Shown one piece after another: positions 23,334-34,645 of a stretch of DNA of 64,000 nucleotides. This stretch comes from Lycium barbarum. Lineage: Eukaryota; Streptophyta; Magnoliopsida; Solanales; Solanaceae. The translations under genes and the position numbers were made by a program. The first letter of the stretch is position 1; every line of letters starts with the position of its first letter. The DNA is taken from NCBI RefSeq assembly GCF_019175385.1, contig NC_083344.1, positions 64,542,782 to 64,606,781 on the forward strand, written 5' to 3'. Under the pieces are notes generated by a model, which made no database searches, was not told the origin of the DNA, and saw only the letters and a program-made list of their open reading frames with translations.

Positions 23334-25914
23334 TGTCACGACCCGACTAGGGGCTATGACGTGTACCCGGGGCTAACCACCGAGCACCACTCATTCTATT
23401 ACTCATCAAACTCATTATACGATTCTTCATTACTCTTGTGCTCATAATTTTCTATTACTCATTATACGATTCTTCATTACTCTTGTGCTTATAATCATAG
23501 GAAAACCATTTTTCATTTGGAAACATAATTACTTTTATATACATAAGCCCTTCGGCTATCAAAATGATAATATATATATACAATAGTAACATCGTGAGAC
23601 CATATTACCCACACATGCGTATCTACGAGCCTCTACTCGAGTACTAGACACATGGACGGGACAGGACCCCGTCGTGCCCAAAATACGTATATGTACACAA
23701 AAGAATAAACCAAATAGCACCTCCGGAATAATGGAGTGCTCCTGTAACTCTGCAGATGGCTCCTATGGATCTGCACCGTCTCCCTGTCTACCTGTGGGCA
23801 TGAACACAGCGTCTAAAGAAAACGGACGTCAGTACGAATATTGTACTGAGTATGTAAGGCATGAACAATAATGATATATCAATGAGATACGGAGACATCG
23901 AGTGAAGAACGATCTGTAACTGACTGTCACTTAAAACTGAAATAATACATGGTAACTTACTTCATAATCATCATCATATCATGTATGCATATGTATATAT
24001 AAGCTGCCCGCCCATATAGGTACGGTGTGATAATCATTAGCCCGCATCCAGGCCTCCCGCGTCCAGGGTACCATCTCATGCCGCCCACTAGTGGTGTCTG
24101 CCCATGCCATCTAGACATGGTGTATACGCTGCCCGCCTTAGTGGTGTCTGCCCAGCCATATAAGCACGGTGTAATATCATCATGTACATCTCATAAACTT
24201 ATCATATTCTCTTCATACTATCATAATGCATGACTGGGAACTCAGGACAACTATACTCTATCGGGGTGACATAAGGTCGTGAACCCCCGATTCCGTTATG
24301 GAGCATTCATAAGCATTCTGCCTCACCTTGAAAGAATTAGCATATATGGTGAGTGTATACAATGAACAACATCAATGGATCATAATAAGAATCACAAGCT
24401 TTGTATAAACATAATATCATGGGCCTTAGACTCTTTAGACTTGGACTCATCATCATTATTATCATGCTCGTAACATATCTTTTATCTTATCTCATATGAA
24501 GCTCTTTACTAAGATTGACTCATAATTTTCGCGATGTAGGAAAGTCATGGAGAGATAAAGAATATCATGTCATAGAATCATGCCTTAGAAAGAAGGGACT
24601 GGCCTTACATACCTTTTCGTTTAGCTACTCTATCGCTTGAACGTTCCTCTCCAATATTCACGTTTCTGCCTTCAAGATAGTTTATACTCATATTAGATAA
24701 TCGATAACATAAGCGTGTTGGAACTAAAGCTATAGAAAATTGAGCAGCATCTCCTTTTTTTCTACTACTTCCTCTATATCATATATCAACTCCCAAACGT
24801 CAATAATAACATTCATAATATCATCATCAATGACTTTAGTCAAATTCATCATTATCCAATTCCCACAATTTCCTCTCAAGGTCATCCATAATCACAATCA
24901 TAATACAACGTCACATTCATTATTATCTAATGTTTCCCTCATACTCTTAACATCATTCATAACGTAATTACAATCACAATGTATCAAGAATCATGATTCA
25001 TATCAATCTACTACTCACAATGGCCACTAAACTCATATTTGTAACCTATTTTCCATCTTCTTCCATAATCCGAGTGTTTCAAATTTTCAATACCTTAAAA
25101 AAAATGGAACAATCATAAAACTCACCTTTGAATGTGTAGGAATGGGTTTTGGTTGGCAATACTTCACTTGAAGAAAACCCAAGCTTCAACTTCCAAGGGA
25201 TTTCTTGACTCTAGCAACCCCAAAGAGCTTCCTTGCACTCTATTCACTTGAATTTATGGTATGAACCTTTGATTTCCCCTTGTATTCTTGAGAATGATAT
25301 GTATGGAATATTCTAGAAGCTTGGAGAGAAGTGGAGAAGTGGAAAGAATGAGAAAATAAAGTGGGAACATGTATTTATAGTTGCAACTTAATCAGCCCGT
25401 CGGGCATTATACGGACCACTTATACGGTCCGTATAACATTATACGGTCCGTATAAGTGTCCGTGGTTCACCACCATGGAATAAATTGTTGCTTTTGGGTT
25501 ATACGGACCCTTATACGGTCCGTATAAAGTTCCACGGTCCGTATAAGGTGGTCGTGTAACTCACAGTTTTTCCGAAGTTGTCCTCGTCGTTTCGTTTGAT
25601 CTCCAATCTTTACACAACCTTCTTAACACTTGTTTAGTACTTCATCAATGATCTAAACATCCCTATAACTCGTCCTCAAGGCCATAGAAAACAATTCTTA
25701 ATGCAATAATTTACAAAACCTTTCCTAAACCCCACTTATACTCGACTTGTCCTTATCAATCCTTATTTCATCAATTCATATAACCTCAAAATTTTAACGT
25801 ATGCATTCTAAGACCACTAAATATCCATCTTATAATCTTATGAACTTCCTGTTGCCCTTAAGCTCGCATTGATTCATTCACTACACGACGACATGAAAAT
25901 TCCAAGGTGTAACA
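23334..25914 (-). repeat. E2 3' LTR
   Basis: About 2.58 kb, TGTTACACC to GTCGTGACA on the minus strand. It holds a private partial duplication at about 23397-23495 that the 5' LTR lacks. R-region hairpins are at 23809-23849, and the palindromic CTTATACGG cluster at 25406-25555. Confidence 0.9.
25406..25555. repeat. Palindromic TTATACGG/CCGTATAA cluster
   Basis: Repeated units such as CTTATACGGTCCGTATAAG (25419 onward) are odd-length palindromes with 9-base arms. The cluster alternates ACGGACC and ACGGTCC orientations. Equivalent clusters lie at 7080-7220, 49488-49615 and 57190-57360. The 5' LTR copy lacks one unit of about 21 bases. Confidence 0.85.
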
Positions 25915-25944
25915 CTCTCCCCCCCCCCCCCCCCCCTTTTGGAA
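25915..25944 (-). promoter_or_regulatory. E2 polypurine tract with expanded G run
   Basis: On the minus strand CCAAAA is followed by 18 G (25919-25936 as C) and GAG, then the LTR start TGTTACACC. Homologous tracts in TG and LARD-B have only 6 to 7 G. Confidence 0.8.
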
Positions 25945-26144
25945 CATTCATCCTCGAATGTTAAACATTCGGGAATTCTACAAAAATTTCGCCAGAGTTT
26001 CCCCTGTAATATGACATTACCATCCTGTCACAACAACCCATAATAACATTGCCTCACAGGGCCACAATACAATATCAATATATTTAAGGCCACACACGAC
26101 CAAAAGCATGAAAAAAAGCATACATACCTCATAATGTTAATGTT

Positions 26145-26542
26145 TCATCTTGGATCTCTTCTGGGGGCTGAAATAAATGCGGGTATTTGGATTTCATACT
26201 CTCTTCTGCTTCCCAAGTCATTTCTTTTCTGTGGTTATTTCGCCATAAGACTTTAACTGAGGTCACTTACTTATTTCGAAGTTTCCGTACTTGCCTATCT
26301 AATATGGCAATGGGCACGTCTTCATAGATTAGTTTTTCTGTCACTTGGACATCATCTATTGGAACAATCCTCGTAGGATCTCCAACACATTTGCGGAGCA
26401 TGGAGACATGGAAAACGGGATAGACTGATTCAAGTTCTGGAGGTAAGTCCAATTCATAAGCTACTTGACCCACCTTGCGGATAATCTTGTAGGGTCCAAT
26501 GTATCGAGGACTTAACTTCCCTTTCGTACCAAATCTCATCAC
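26145..26542 (-). pseudogene. pol: E2 integrase C-terminus with chromodomain-like tail
   Basis: The frame contains RFGTKGKLSPRYIGPYKIIR (GPY/F module), HPVFHVSM-like text and ILDRQVRKLRNK, after which a stop (TAA, near 26267) interrupts. In the same frame the chromodomain-like tail continues to about 26150 (VTSVKVLWRNNHRKEMTWEA ... YPHLF). The upstream joint to the core at 26584 is a frameshift. The E1 equivalent is 397-726. Confidence 0.8.
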
Positions 26543-26583
26543 ACCTTTAAGAATACCGACTCATAAACTTGAAATTCTAAGTC

Positions 26584-27318
26584 TCACTGGCGATTGTCCG
26601 TATAAGATTTTTGGCGACTTTGGGCTGTCAATAATCGGTCTCGGATCACCTTGACTTTTTTTACCGCTTGCTGAATCAACTTAGGGCCTATTAGTTGTAC
26701 TTCTCCCATTTCAAACCATCCAATTGGGGATCTACGCTTCCTTCCATATAGAGCTTCGTACGGAGCCATTTGGATACTAGAATGGTAGTTATTGTTGTAT
26801 GCAAACTCAATAAAAGGTAAGTGGTCATCCCAACTACCACCGAAATCTAGTACACATGCCCGTAGCATATCTTCCAAGGTCTGAATAGTACGTTCGACTT
26901 GCCCATCAGTTTGTGGATGAAATGCCGTGCTAAGCTTCACTTGAGTACCTAGACCTTCTTGGAAAGATTTCCAGAACTTGGCTGTAAATTGCGCTCCTCT
27001 ATCTGTGATAATGGATATCGGAATACCATGGAGTTGCACAATTTCTTTAAGATATAACCTTGCATAATCTTCAGCCGAGTATGTGATTCTAACTGGAAGA
27101 AAATGAGTCGCTTTCGTAAGTCTGTCCACGATCACCCATATGGAATCATACTTTCCTCGGGAACAGGGAAACCCTGCAATTAAATCCAAATTGATCACTT
27201 CCCATTTCCAAATAGGAATCTCCATTGCTTGCAATAATCCTCCTGGCTTTTGATGTTCGATTTTCACTTGCTGGCAATTCGGACATTGAGCTACAAATTC
27301 TGCTATGTCTCTCTTCAT
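26584..27318 (-). pseudogene. pol: E2 integrase zinc finger end and catalytic core
   Basis: A 244-residue frame with the zinc-finger Cys pair (AQCPNCQQVK) and the complete DDE core: first Asp in VIVDRLTKATHFLPV, second in IITDRGAQFTAKFW, Glu in HPQTDGQVERTIQTLEDML. It continues through APYEALYGRKRRSPIGW and ends at a shift before the GPY/F module. The catalytic residues are present, so within E2 this is the best-kept enzyme segment. The two His of the zinc finger lie in the neighbouring frame (27319-27469), separated by a small deletion near 27318. Confidence 0.85.
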
Positions 27319-27490
27319 GCCAATATATCAACTTGAGATCATGATACATCTTTTTTGCACCTGGGTAAATAGAATACCGAGAATAATGAGCCTCTTCTAA
27401 AATTCGACGGCGCAATTCTGCAACATTCGGAACGCATAGCCTGCCTTGGTATCGAAGAATTCCATCCATAGAAGTTTCAAAGGGAGACTT
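27319..27490 (-). pseudogene. pol: E2 RNase H-integrase linker and His part of the zinc finger
   Basis: The frame 27146-27469 is meaningful only down to about 27325: MDGILRYQGRLCVPNVAEL, then EEAHYSRYSIYPGAKKMYHD with the zinc-finger His positions. After YW, the reading jumps out of frame where E1 has YWWDGMKKD, which shows a small deletion. An in-frame TAG near 27491 separates it from the RNase H segment. Confidence 0.75.
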
Positions 27491-28903
27491 CTATTTTTCA
27501 TGAAACATGTCTCTGTAATGGCTCAAATGAGGATCTTCACATTGACGCTCTTTTACTTCTATATTCGGGGACGAAACTGTGGGATCATTAATACCAATTC
27601 CAACACTACCTGAATCAATCACACGTACTCCAAGATTAGCTAGTTGGTGGAGCTCATGAATTATTTCTTTCTTCTCCGGAGGAACATCACATAGGCTACC
27701 CATCGATCGGCGGCTAAGCACATCAACTGCTACATTTGCCTTTCCGGGGTGGTATAAAATGCTCACATCATAATCTTTCAATAATTCTAACCACCGCCTC
27801 TGACGCAGATTCAACTCCTTCTGTCTGAAAATGTATTGAAGACTCTTGTGATCTGTATAGATATTGACATGCACACCATACAAGTAATGTCTCCACATAT
27901 TTAATGCATGAATACCTGCAGCCAATTCGAGATCATGAGTTGGGTAGTTATTTTCATGTTTCCATAGCTGTCTCGAAGCATAAGCAATCACTTTACCGTG
28001 CTGCATTAACACACATCCTAACCCAACACCGGAAGCATCACAATATACAACATAGCCATCTGGCCCTTCTGCGAATGTCAAGACTGGGGCTGAGGTTAAT
28101 CTGTCCTTCAACTCTTGGAAACTGCGTTCACAAGCATCATTCCACTGAAACTTAGCTGACTTTTGGGTTAGCTTCGTTAATGGGGCCGAAATAGTGGAAA
28201 GTCCTTCTACGAACCTTTTATAGTAACCTGCCAATCCCAGAAAACTACGAACTTCTATAGGCGTTGTAGGCCTTGGCCAAGTCTTCACAGCTTCAATTTT
28301 CTGAACATCAACCCGAATGCCATCATCTGAATTAACATGACCTAAGAATTTCACAGAATTCAGCCAAAACTCGCACTTTGAAAAATTTGCATACAATTCT
28401 CGAGTTCGATGAATGCAAAAAACAATTTGTAAATGATCTGTATATTCTGATTCTGTGCGAGAGTATATCAGAATGTCGTCAATGAAAACTATTACGTATA
28501 AATCCAAGAGAGGCCTGAATACATTATTCATCAAATTCATGAACACTGCCGGAGCATTAGTCAACCCAAACGACATCACCTGGAATTCATAATGGCCATA
28601 TCTCGTTCTGAAAGCAGTTTTGGGAATATCTTCTTCTTTAACTCTCACTTGATGATAACATGACCGCACGTCTATTTTGGAAAACCACTTTGCACCTTGT
28701 AATTGATCAAACAAATCATCAATTATCGGAAGAGGATATTTGTTCTTTATCGTCACCTTATTCAACTGCCTGTAATCGATGCACATTCGCAGGGAACCAT
28801 CTTTATTTCTCACGAATAGGACTGGTGCTCCCCAAAGTGATGAACTGGGTCTAATAAACCCCTTCTCCAGCAAATCCTTCAACTGTGCCTTTAACTCTTT
28901 CAA
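27491..28903 (-). pseudogene. pol: E2 reverse transcriptase and RNase H
   Basis: A 470-residue open segment, the longest pol piece of E2. RT motifs in order: [73 protein letters not shown] and the catalytic [10 protein letters not shown]. The connection [13 protein letters not shown] is followed by RNase H with [16 protein letters not shown], the Glu in [24 protein letters not shown] and [15 protein letters not shown]. It is in the same frame as the protease segment and separated only by one stop (28904-28906, Glu GAA to TAA), so the polyprotein was once a single frame here. Confidence 0.9.
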
Positions 28904-29886
28904 TTATACCGGAGCCATTCGGTTAGGAGTAATAGAAATAGGCTTGGTGGTCGGCAACACATCAATAGCAAAATCAATTTCTCTTTCCGGGGGAAGGCCT
29001 GGAAGTTCATCTGGAAATACATCCGGAAATTCATTTACTACCGGAATGGATTGGAAAGTTCGCGACTTTGCTTCGAGGTCATGTACTCGGACTAAGTGAT
29101 AAATATAGCCCTTGGCTATCATCTTTCTTGCCTTAAGGCAGGAAATAAACCTACCTCTTGGAGATGTTGTATTACCCTTCCACTCAAGAATGGGCTCTCC
29201 CGGAAATTGAAATTGAACTACCTTCATTCGGCAATCAACATTAGCGTAACATGAGGCCAACCAATCCATACCCATGATCACATCGAAATCTAACATTTCC
29301 AACTCAACTAAATCAGCTTTGGTCTGGCGGTCGCATATCATAATTATACAATTTTTATACACTTGTCTAGCTATCACGGGATCACCAACCGGAGTAGATA
29401 CCTCAAAAGGTTTAATTGGCTCAGGTTTCACCCCAATACGACCAGCAACATACGGAGTAATATAAGATAGGGTAGAACCCGGATCTATCAATGCATACAC
29501 ATCATGGGAAAATACTGATAATGTACCTGTAACAATATCTGGGAAGGACTCAAGATACTGTCGTCTAGCTAAAGCATACATACGGGGCTGAGTGGCACCT
29601 GAAGTAGATGCTCGCCCTCTGCCTCTACCTCGGCCTGTTAGAGTCTGGGGAGTCTGCCCTACCGGGCGCACTGAAGAAGAACCAGCCGCTGATCCTGTGG
29701 GCTGTACCCCAACTCCACCATTTATCGACGGGCAATATCGCATCATGTGCCCAACCAGGCCACAGGCATAGCAAGCATCTGAACCTTGACGACACTGTCC
29801 GGAATGTAGTCTACCGCACTGGCTGCATCACGGTACTGGGGGTCTTCTCTGGCTATAATCTCCCCCAAACTGAGAATCTGAGGCCC
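28904..29886 (-). pseudogene. gag-pol: E2 Gag zinc knuckles and protease
   Basis: The open part 28904-29746 encodes a Ser/Gly-rich linker, then protease with [20 protein letters not shown] and [20 protein letters not shown], then [18 protein letters not shown]. Upstream in the same frame, to about 29850, both knuckles are readable (CSQCGRLHSGQC and CYACGLVGHMMRYC) behind one Arg CGA-to-TGA stop. Active-site text is Asp-Pro-Gly-Ser. The join to 29887-30522 is a frameshift. Confidence 0.85.
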
Positions 29887-30522
29887 TCAAACTCTGATCT
29901 GTCTTGAACGAAGGGAGCGATCAAATCTCCTACCTGCAAATCGAGGAGTCACACTAGTCGCCGACTGGCCTGAATGTTTGGGATATGTCTGCCTTGATCC
30001 CCCTCTATAATCACTGCCTGCCCCCATCGATCTGGCCCTCTTACTTTGCCCTATATCAATATCACGATCACCCCTTTGCAGATGTTGTTGTCCTTGTAAA
30101 CTTTGGGCATGAGCTTGAATTCGGGAAATATCCATTGCATCTTGAAATAAAGCCGTCAGACAATCCTTAAATAATTGTGGCCCTAAGCCACTCACGAACC
30201 TGTGTACTCTATCTCCCATATCGGCCACCATAGTCGGGGCATATCTAGCCAATGAATTGAACTGAAGGCTATACTCCTGGGCACTCATATTTCCTTGTTT
30301 TAGATTTAAAAATCTATCCGCTCTAGCTCGGCGGACCTCGGGTAGCAAATAATGGCGGATGAAGGCATCTACAAATTCTTGCCAAACGGGAGGAGGCGAA
30401 TTCTCTTTTCTTAATGATATCCAATTATTGTACCATAATACCGCCACATCTAGGAGTCTATAAGATGCCAACTTCACATATTCAGTTTCAGAGGCATGAA
30501 TAATCTTCAACGTTCTCAACAT
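29887..30522 (-). pseudogene. gag: E2 Gag capsid-like domain
   Basis: A 211-residue segment of the retrotransposon Gag domain: [55 protein letters not shown] and RYAPTMVADMGDRVHRFV. It ends in the basic linker FAGRRFDRSL. A stop (TAA) just before its first Met and a one-base insertion in a T run near 30560 separate it from the N-terminal piece. It assembles the particle in intact relatives. Confidence 0.85.
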
Positions 30523-30547
30523 TTAATCAATAAAATTTTGCAGGTCT

Positions 30548-30916
30548 TCATTTGGCTTTGACCCGAAAAAACTCCAGAGGATTCAAACTCATAAAATCGC
30601 GGGCCCTGGTACTAGTTGCCCGATCACTTGGACTCACATTGTACCGCTGTGCCTGGGCGGAAACTAACTGCGTCAATAAATGAATAGCCTCGGTCACTTG
30701 TTGACCCAAAGCAGTCGGTGGAGGAACTGGAGGCATAGGAGCTGGAACTGAAGCCCCCTCTTGTTCTGCTAAATTGGGCGGAGTGGAGGAAGTATTAGAT
30801 GAGGCCTCATTATGTGATTCGCCCTCTTCTACATTCATTGGCGGCTCTCTTTCTACTCGCCGTTTCATCGTAGTCTTGCCCTTCTGGGCAGCTGTAGCTT
30901 TTCCCTTTGGCGGCAT
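30548..30916 (-). pseudogene. gag: E2 Gag N-terminus
   Basis: The start is taken at [14 protein letters not shown] because TG and E4 begin with the same [15 protein letters not shown] text; an ATG four codons upstream (30928) is also in frame. A Pro-rich acidic stretch follows, then VTEAIHLLTQLVSAQAQRY and the conserved RARDFMSLNPLEFF. There the frame is lost at TTTTTT, where E4 has five T. The missing text continues in the next frame (GSKPNEDLQNFID). Confidence 0.85.
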
Positions 30917-31107
30917 TTCTGAAATCATAACACACTATTAAGGAGGACATAATCTTATAACACAGCTCTATCGCACGATCTTTTAAGATGAAAGATGTTC
31001 ATTCTTCCTAAATGCCCTGTAGCCTCCTGTTTATTAGTGTGGCGCGCAACACACCATAAACAAGACTCTACTAGACACGGCTCGTAGACACTTCCTAGGA
31101 CTGAACT
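30917..31107 (-). promoter_or_regulatory. E2 5' leader
   Basis: A short leader of about 190 bases between primer site and gag, clearly related to the PBS-proximal leader of every other element here (shared CTATCGCACGATCTT, TCCTGTTTAT, CAAGACTCTACTAGACACGG). It contains the DIS-like hairpin. Confidence 0.75.
31026..31064 (-). promoter_or_regulatory. E2 leader hairpin with GCGCGC loop
   Basis: Minus strand: lower stem CTTGTTTAT/ATAAACAGG, upper stem GGTGTG/CACACT, apical loop TTGCGCGC. The loop palindrome is GCGCGC (31042-31047), where all five other elements have GTGCAC. The last two bases of the upper stem also differ (CACACT versus CACATC) and the six-pair stem is kept with a G-U moved. Confidence 0.65.
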
Positions 31108-31119
31108 GCTCTGATACCA
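31108..31119 (-). promoter_or_regulatory. E2 primer binding site
   Basis: The minus strand reads TGGTATCAGAGC next to the 5' LTR end. Confidence 0.9.
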
Positions 31120-31123
31120 CCTT

Positions 31124-32376
31124 TGTCATGACCCGACTAGGGGCCATGACGAGTACCCAGGGCTAACCACCGAGCACCACTCGTTCTATTACTCATCATA
31201 CTCATTATACGATTCTTCATTACTCTTGTGCTCATAATCATAGGAAAACCATTTTTCATTTGGAAACATAATTACTTTTATATACATAAGCCCTTCGACT
31301 ATCAAAATGATAATATATATATATACAATAGTAACATCGTGAGACCATATTACCCACACATGCGTATCTACGAGCCTCTACTAGAGTACTAGACATAAGG
31401 ACGGGACAGGACCCCGTCGTGCCCAAAATACGTATATGTACACAAAAGAATAAACCAAATAGCACCTCCGGACTAATGGAGTGCTCCTGTAAATCTGCTG
31501 ATGGCTCCTATGGATCTGCATCGTCTCGCTATCTACCCGTGGGAATGAACACAACGTCCAAAGAAAACGGACGTCAGTACGATTATTGTACTGAGTATGT
31601 TAGGTATGAACAATAATGATATATAAATGAGATACAGAGACATCGAGTGAAGAGCGATCTGTAACTGACTGTCATTTAAAACTGAAATAATACATGCTAA
31701 CTTACTTCATAATCATCATCATATCATGTATGCATATATATGTATAAGCTACCCGCCCATATAGGTACAGTGTGATAATCATTAGCCCGCGTCCAGGCCT
31801 CCCGCGTCCGGGGTACCATCTCATGCCGCCCATTAGTGGTGTCTGCCCATGTCATCTAGACATGGTGTATACGATGCCCGCCTTAGCGGTGTCTGCCTAG
31901 CCATATAAGCACGGTGTAATATCATCATGTACATCTCATAAACTTATCATATTCTCATCATACTATCATCATAATGCATGACTAGGAACTCAGGAAAACT
32001 ATACTCTATCGGGGTTCCGTTATGGAACATTCATAAGTATTCTGCCTCACCATGAAGGAATTAGCATATAAGGTGAGTGTATACAATGAACAACATCAAT
32101 GGATCATAATAAGAATCACTAGCTTTGTAGAAACATAATATCATGGGCCTTAGACTCTTTAGACTTGGACTCATCATCATCATTATCATGCTCGTAACAT
32201 ATCTTTTATCTTATCTCATATGAAGCTCTTTACTAAGATTGATTCATAATTTTCGGGATGTAGGAAAGTCATGGAGAGATAAAGAATATCATGTCATAGA
32301 ATCATGCCTTAGAAAGAAGGGACTAGCCTTACATACCATTTCGTTTAGCTACTCTATCGCTTGAACGTTCCTCTCC
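31124..32376 (-). repeat. E2 5' LTR, primer-proximal part
   Basis: Collinear with 23334-24652 of the 3' LTR. R-region hairpins lie at 31554-31594, including the stem ACGTCC/GGACGT (31554-31559, 31569-31574). It stops at CTCTCC where LARD-B begins. Confidence 0.9.
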
Positions 32377-34597
32377 TGTTATACCCCGTATTTTTGTACG
32401 TCGAATTATTCGTCAGTTGATCGACGTAAGTTCAAGGACTTTTAACCCTCGATTTTAATTAGTGCACGATTTGTTATAATTCCAATTAGTATAGAAATAT
32501 TAATGGAGATTATGGATTAATTAACTATGATTAGATTATTAAGTGGAGATTAGTGATTAATTAAGATTAATGAAGTAGCTAATTAGATAATTAAAGTGGG
32601 CCCCACCGGTTTAAAAAAAATACAATGAAATGAAACAAAATTGGATGATTCATTATGTGGGGCACATGTAGGATTTAGGGGCTGCCTATATGTGGCCTTT
32701 GATGACTAAGGATTTACATTTCAAATGAACTATCACTTTGTTCCTCTTCTCACTTTGTGAAAGCAATTCAAAGTTTAGCCATGGTGGCTCACGGCCATGG
32801 CAATCCTCCTTTAAAAAATAAAATAAAATTTCCTAAGGTACTTTACACGTCCAAGTTGGTGGAAGCAACATAAGGAATTGAATTGAGGAAGAGGAGATAG
32901 TGCAATTGGTGCAAGTGAGTGTAGAATTTGATCCAATTATATTAAGGTAAGACCTTCTTTTTTCATATGGTGTAATTGGATTAGATGATGTTATAATTGA
33001 GGGATTAACTCTTATTAAGTGGGATTGGATGCAAGAAATTATATATGTTAACGTTAAGGTTTTGTTGGACCGTGTTGGTGTTGTTTCAATTTAGCAATGG
33101 CGGATTAAATTTGATTAATGTTGTCATGATTTCTGTATGGTAATTGAGGGTGATTTGTTCATGATTGAAGGACTGGAAATATGGTGATAGATATGTATAG
33201 GTGTTGCTGTCCATGACAAAATTATACTCTTCCTCGTGTGTTTGTAGTTTGGCGAAGTAAATGTCGAAAATTTCATTTTTAATGTTGTAGTCTTGGTGGG
33301 CTGTTTCGAGCTGTTATTGAGATGATATCGAAGTAATTTTCTTGTACATGGATGATAGTTGATGTTGCTGTTGTGTTGCTGTTAATGTGGCTCGTAAATT
33401 TGGAAGAAAACAAGTGCATAAGGTGTCGTATACGAGGCGTATAATGGTCTGCCTATTGTATAATCTTAGATGTCAATGATGTGAGTTGAAAAAGAATTAA
33501 CAGAGGTTATTAGGTTGCTATTGTTGTTGTTGGTATTGCTGTGATAACAGGAGATTAATTGGAAGTTCGGGTTAGGCGAGTTATATAGAGGAAATGCTGC
33601 CCGATTTCCATTAAGTTCTTAACTAACCAAAATCCTAATCAAGAAAGTAGGAACTAAAGAATGATTCCCATAAGTTATTGGTTGTAGATTTATAAGCTAG
33701 AAAGTATAGTTTACTAACGATAGCGTTACTTTTATATTAAATAGGCCAAAGGAGCGACGAAGCGAACTTGGTTACGGTTAACCTATAACAGGTATGTAAA
33801 GCTAACCCTTCTTTCCTTTTGGCATGATCTTTATGAAACAAACAGACGACGTGTATATGATTCCAAAGAAGTTCCTATTCTTAGAGCCACTGGGATGGCT
33901 AATGTTCTTGATTTCCAGAAGCTGTTTCATTATGTCTTGATACGTGTCTATGATTCCAGAAGTTCTATTTTGATATAATCCATAGTGACATTCGAAGGGT
34001 ACTTGATATGATTATTGTCTTGATTATCAAATGATGGTTCATTTTAAATATTATATTGAGTCTCAGATATGACTTAGTTTGCATATGCTTTCTCACTACT
34101 CTGCTCGTGCATGCTTCAATATGTCTTTCACCGAGTCCCGTGCCGGGTATGTTTTCGTGCACAGTTTCACTGCATTATTCATCGAGTCCCTCACTGGAGG
34201 GCCGGGTACGGTATATATATATATATATATATATATGATGATGTGATTATGGCGCCAAGGATGGCTTATGATGACTTTATTCACCGAGTCCCATAATGGG
34301 CCGGGTATGATATATGATATTGACATGCATGATTTACATCTCATAAGGCAAGTATAATGGTATCTTTGATTGACATACTTGTCTCCTGTAATCTCTATCT
34401 CAGTGATGATCCTCTTTATTATATTTCATGCTTTATATACTCAGTACATATCTCGTACTGACCCCCTTTCTTCGGGGGGCTGCGTTTCATGCCCGCAGGT
34501 ACAGATAGTCGGTTTGGTGACCCTTCAACATAGGACTTCTACTCAGCTGTCTTGGAGAGCTCCGTTGTTCCGGAGTCTAGACCTTTGGTATAGATAT

Positions 34598-34645
<48 letters not shown>

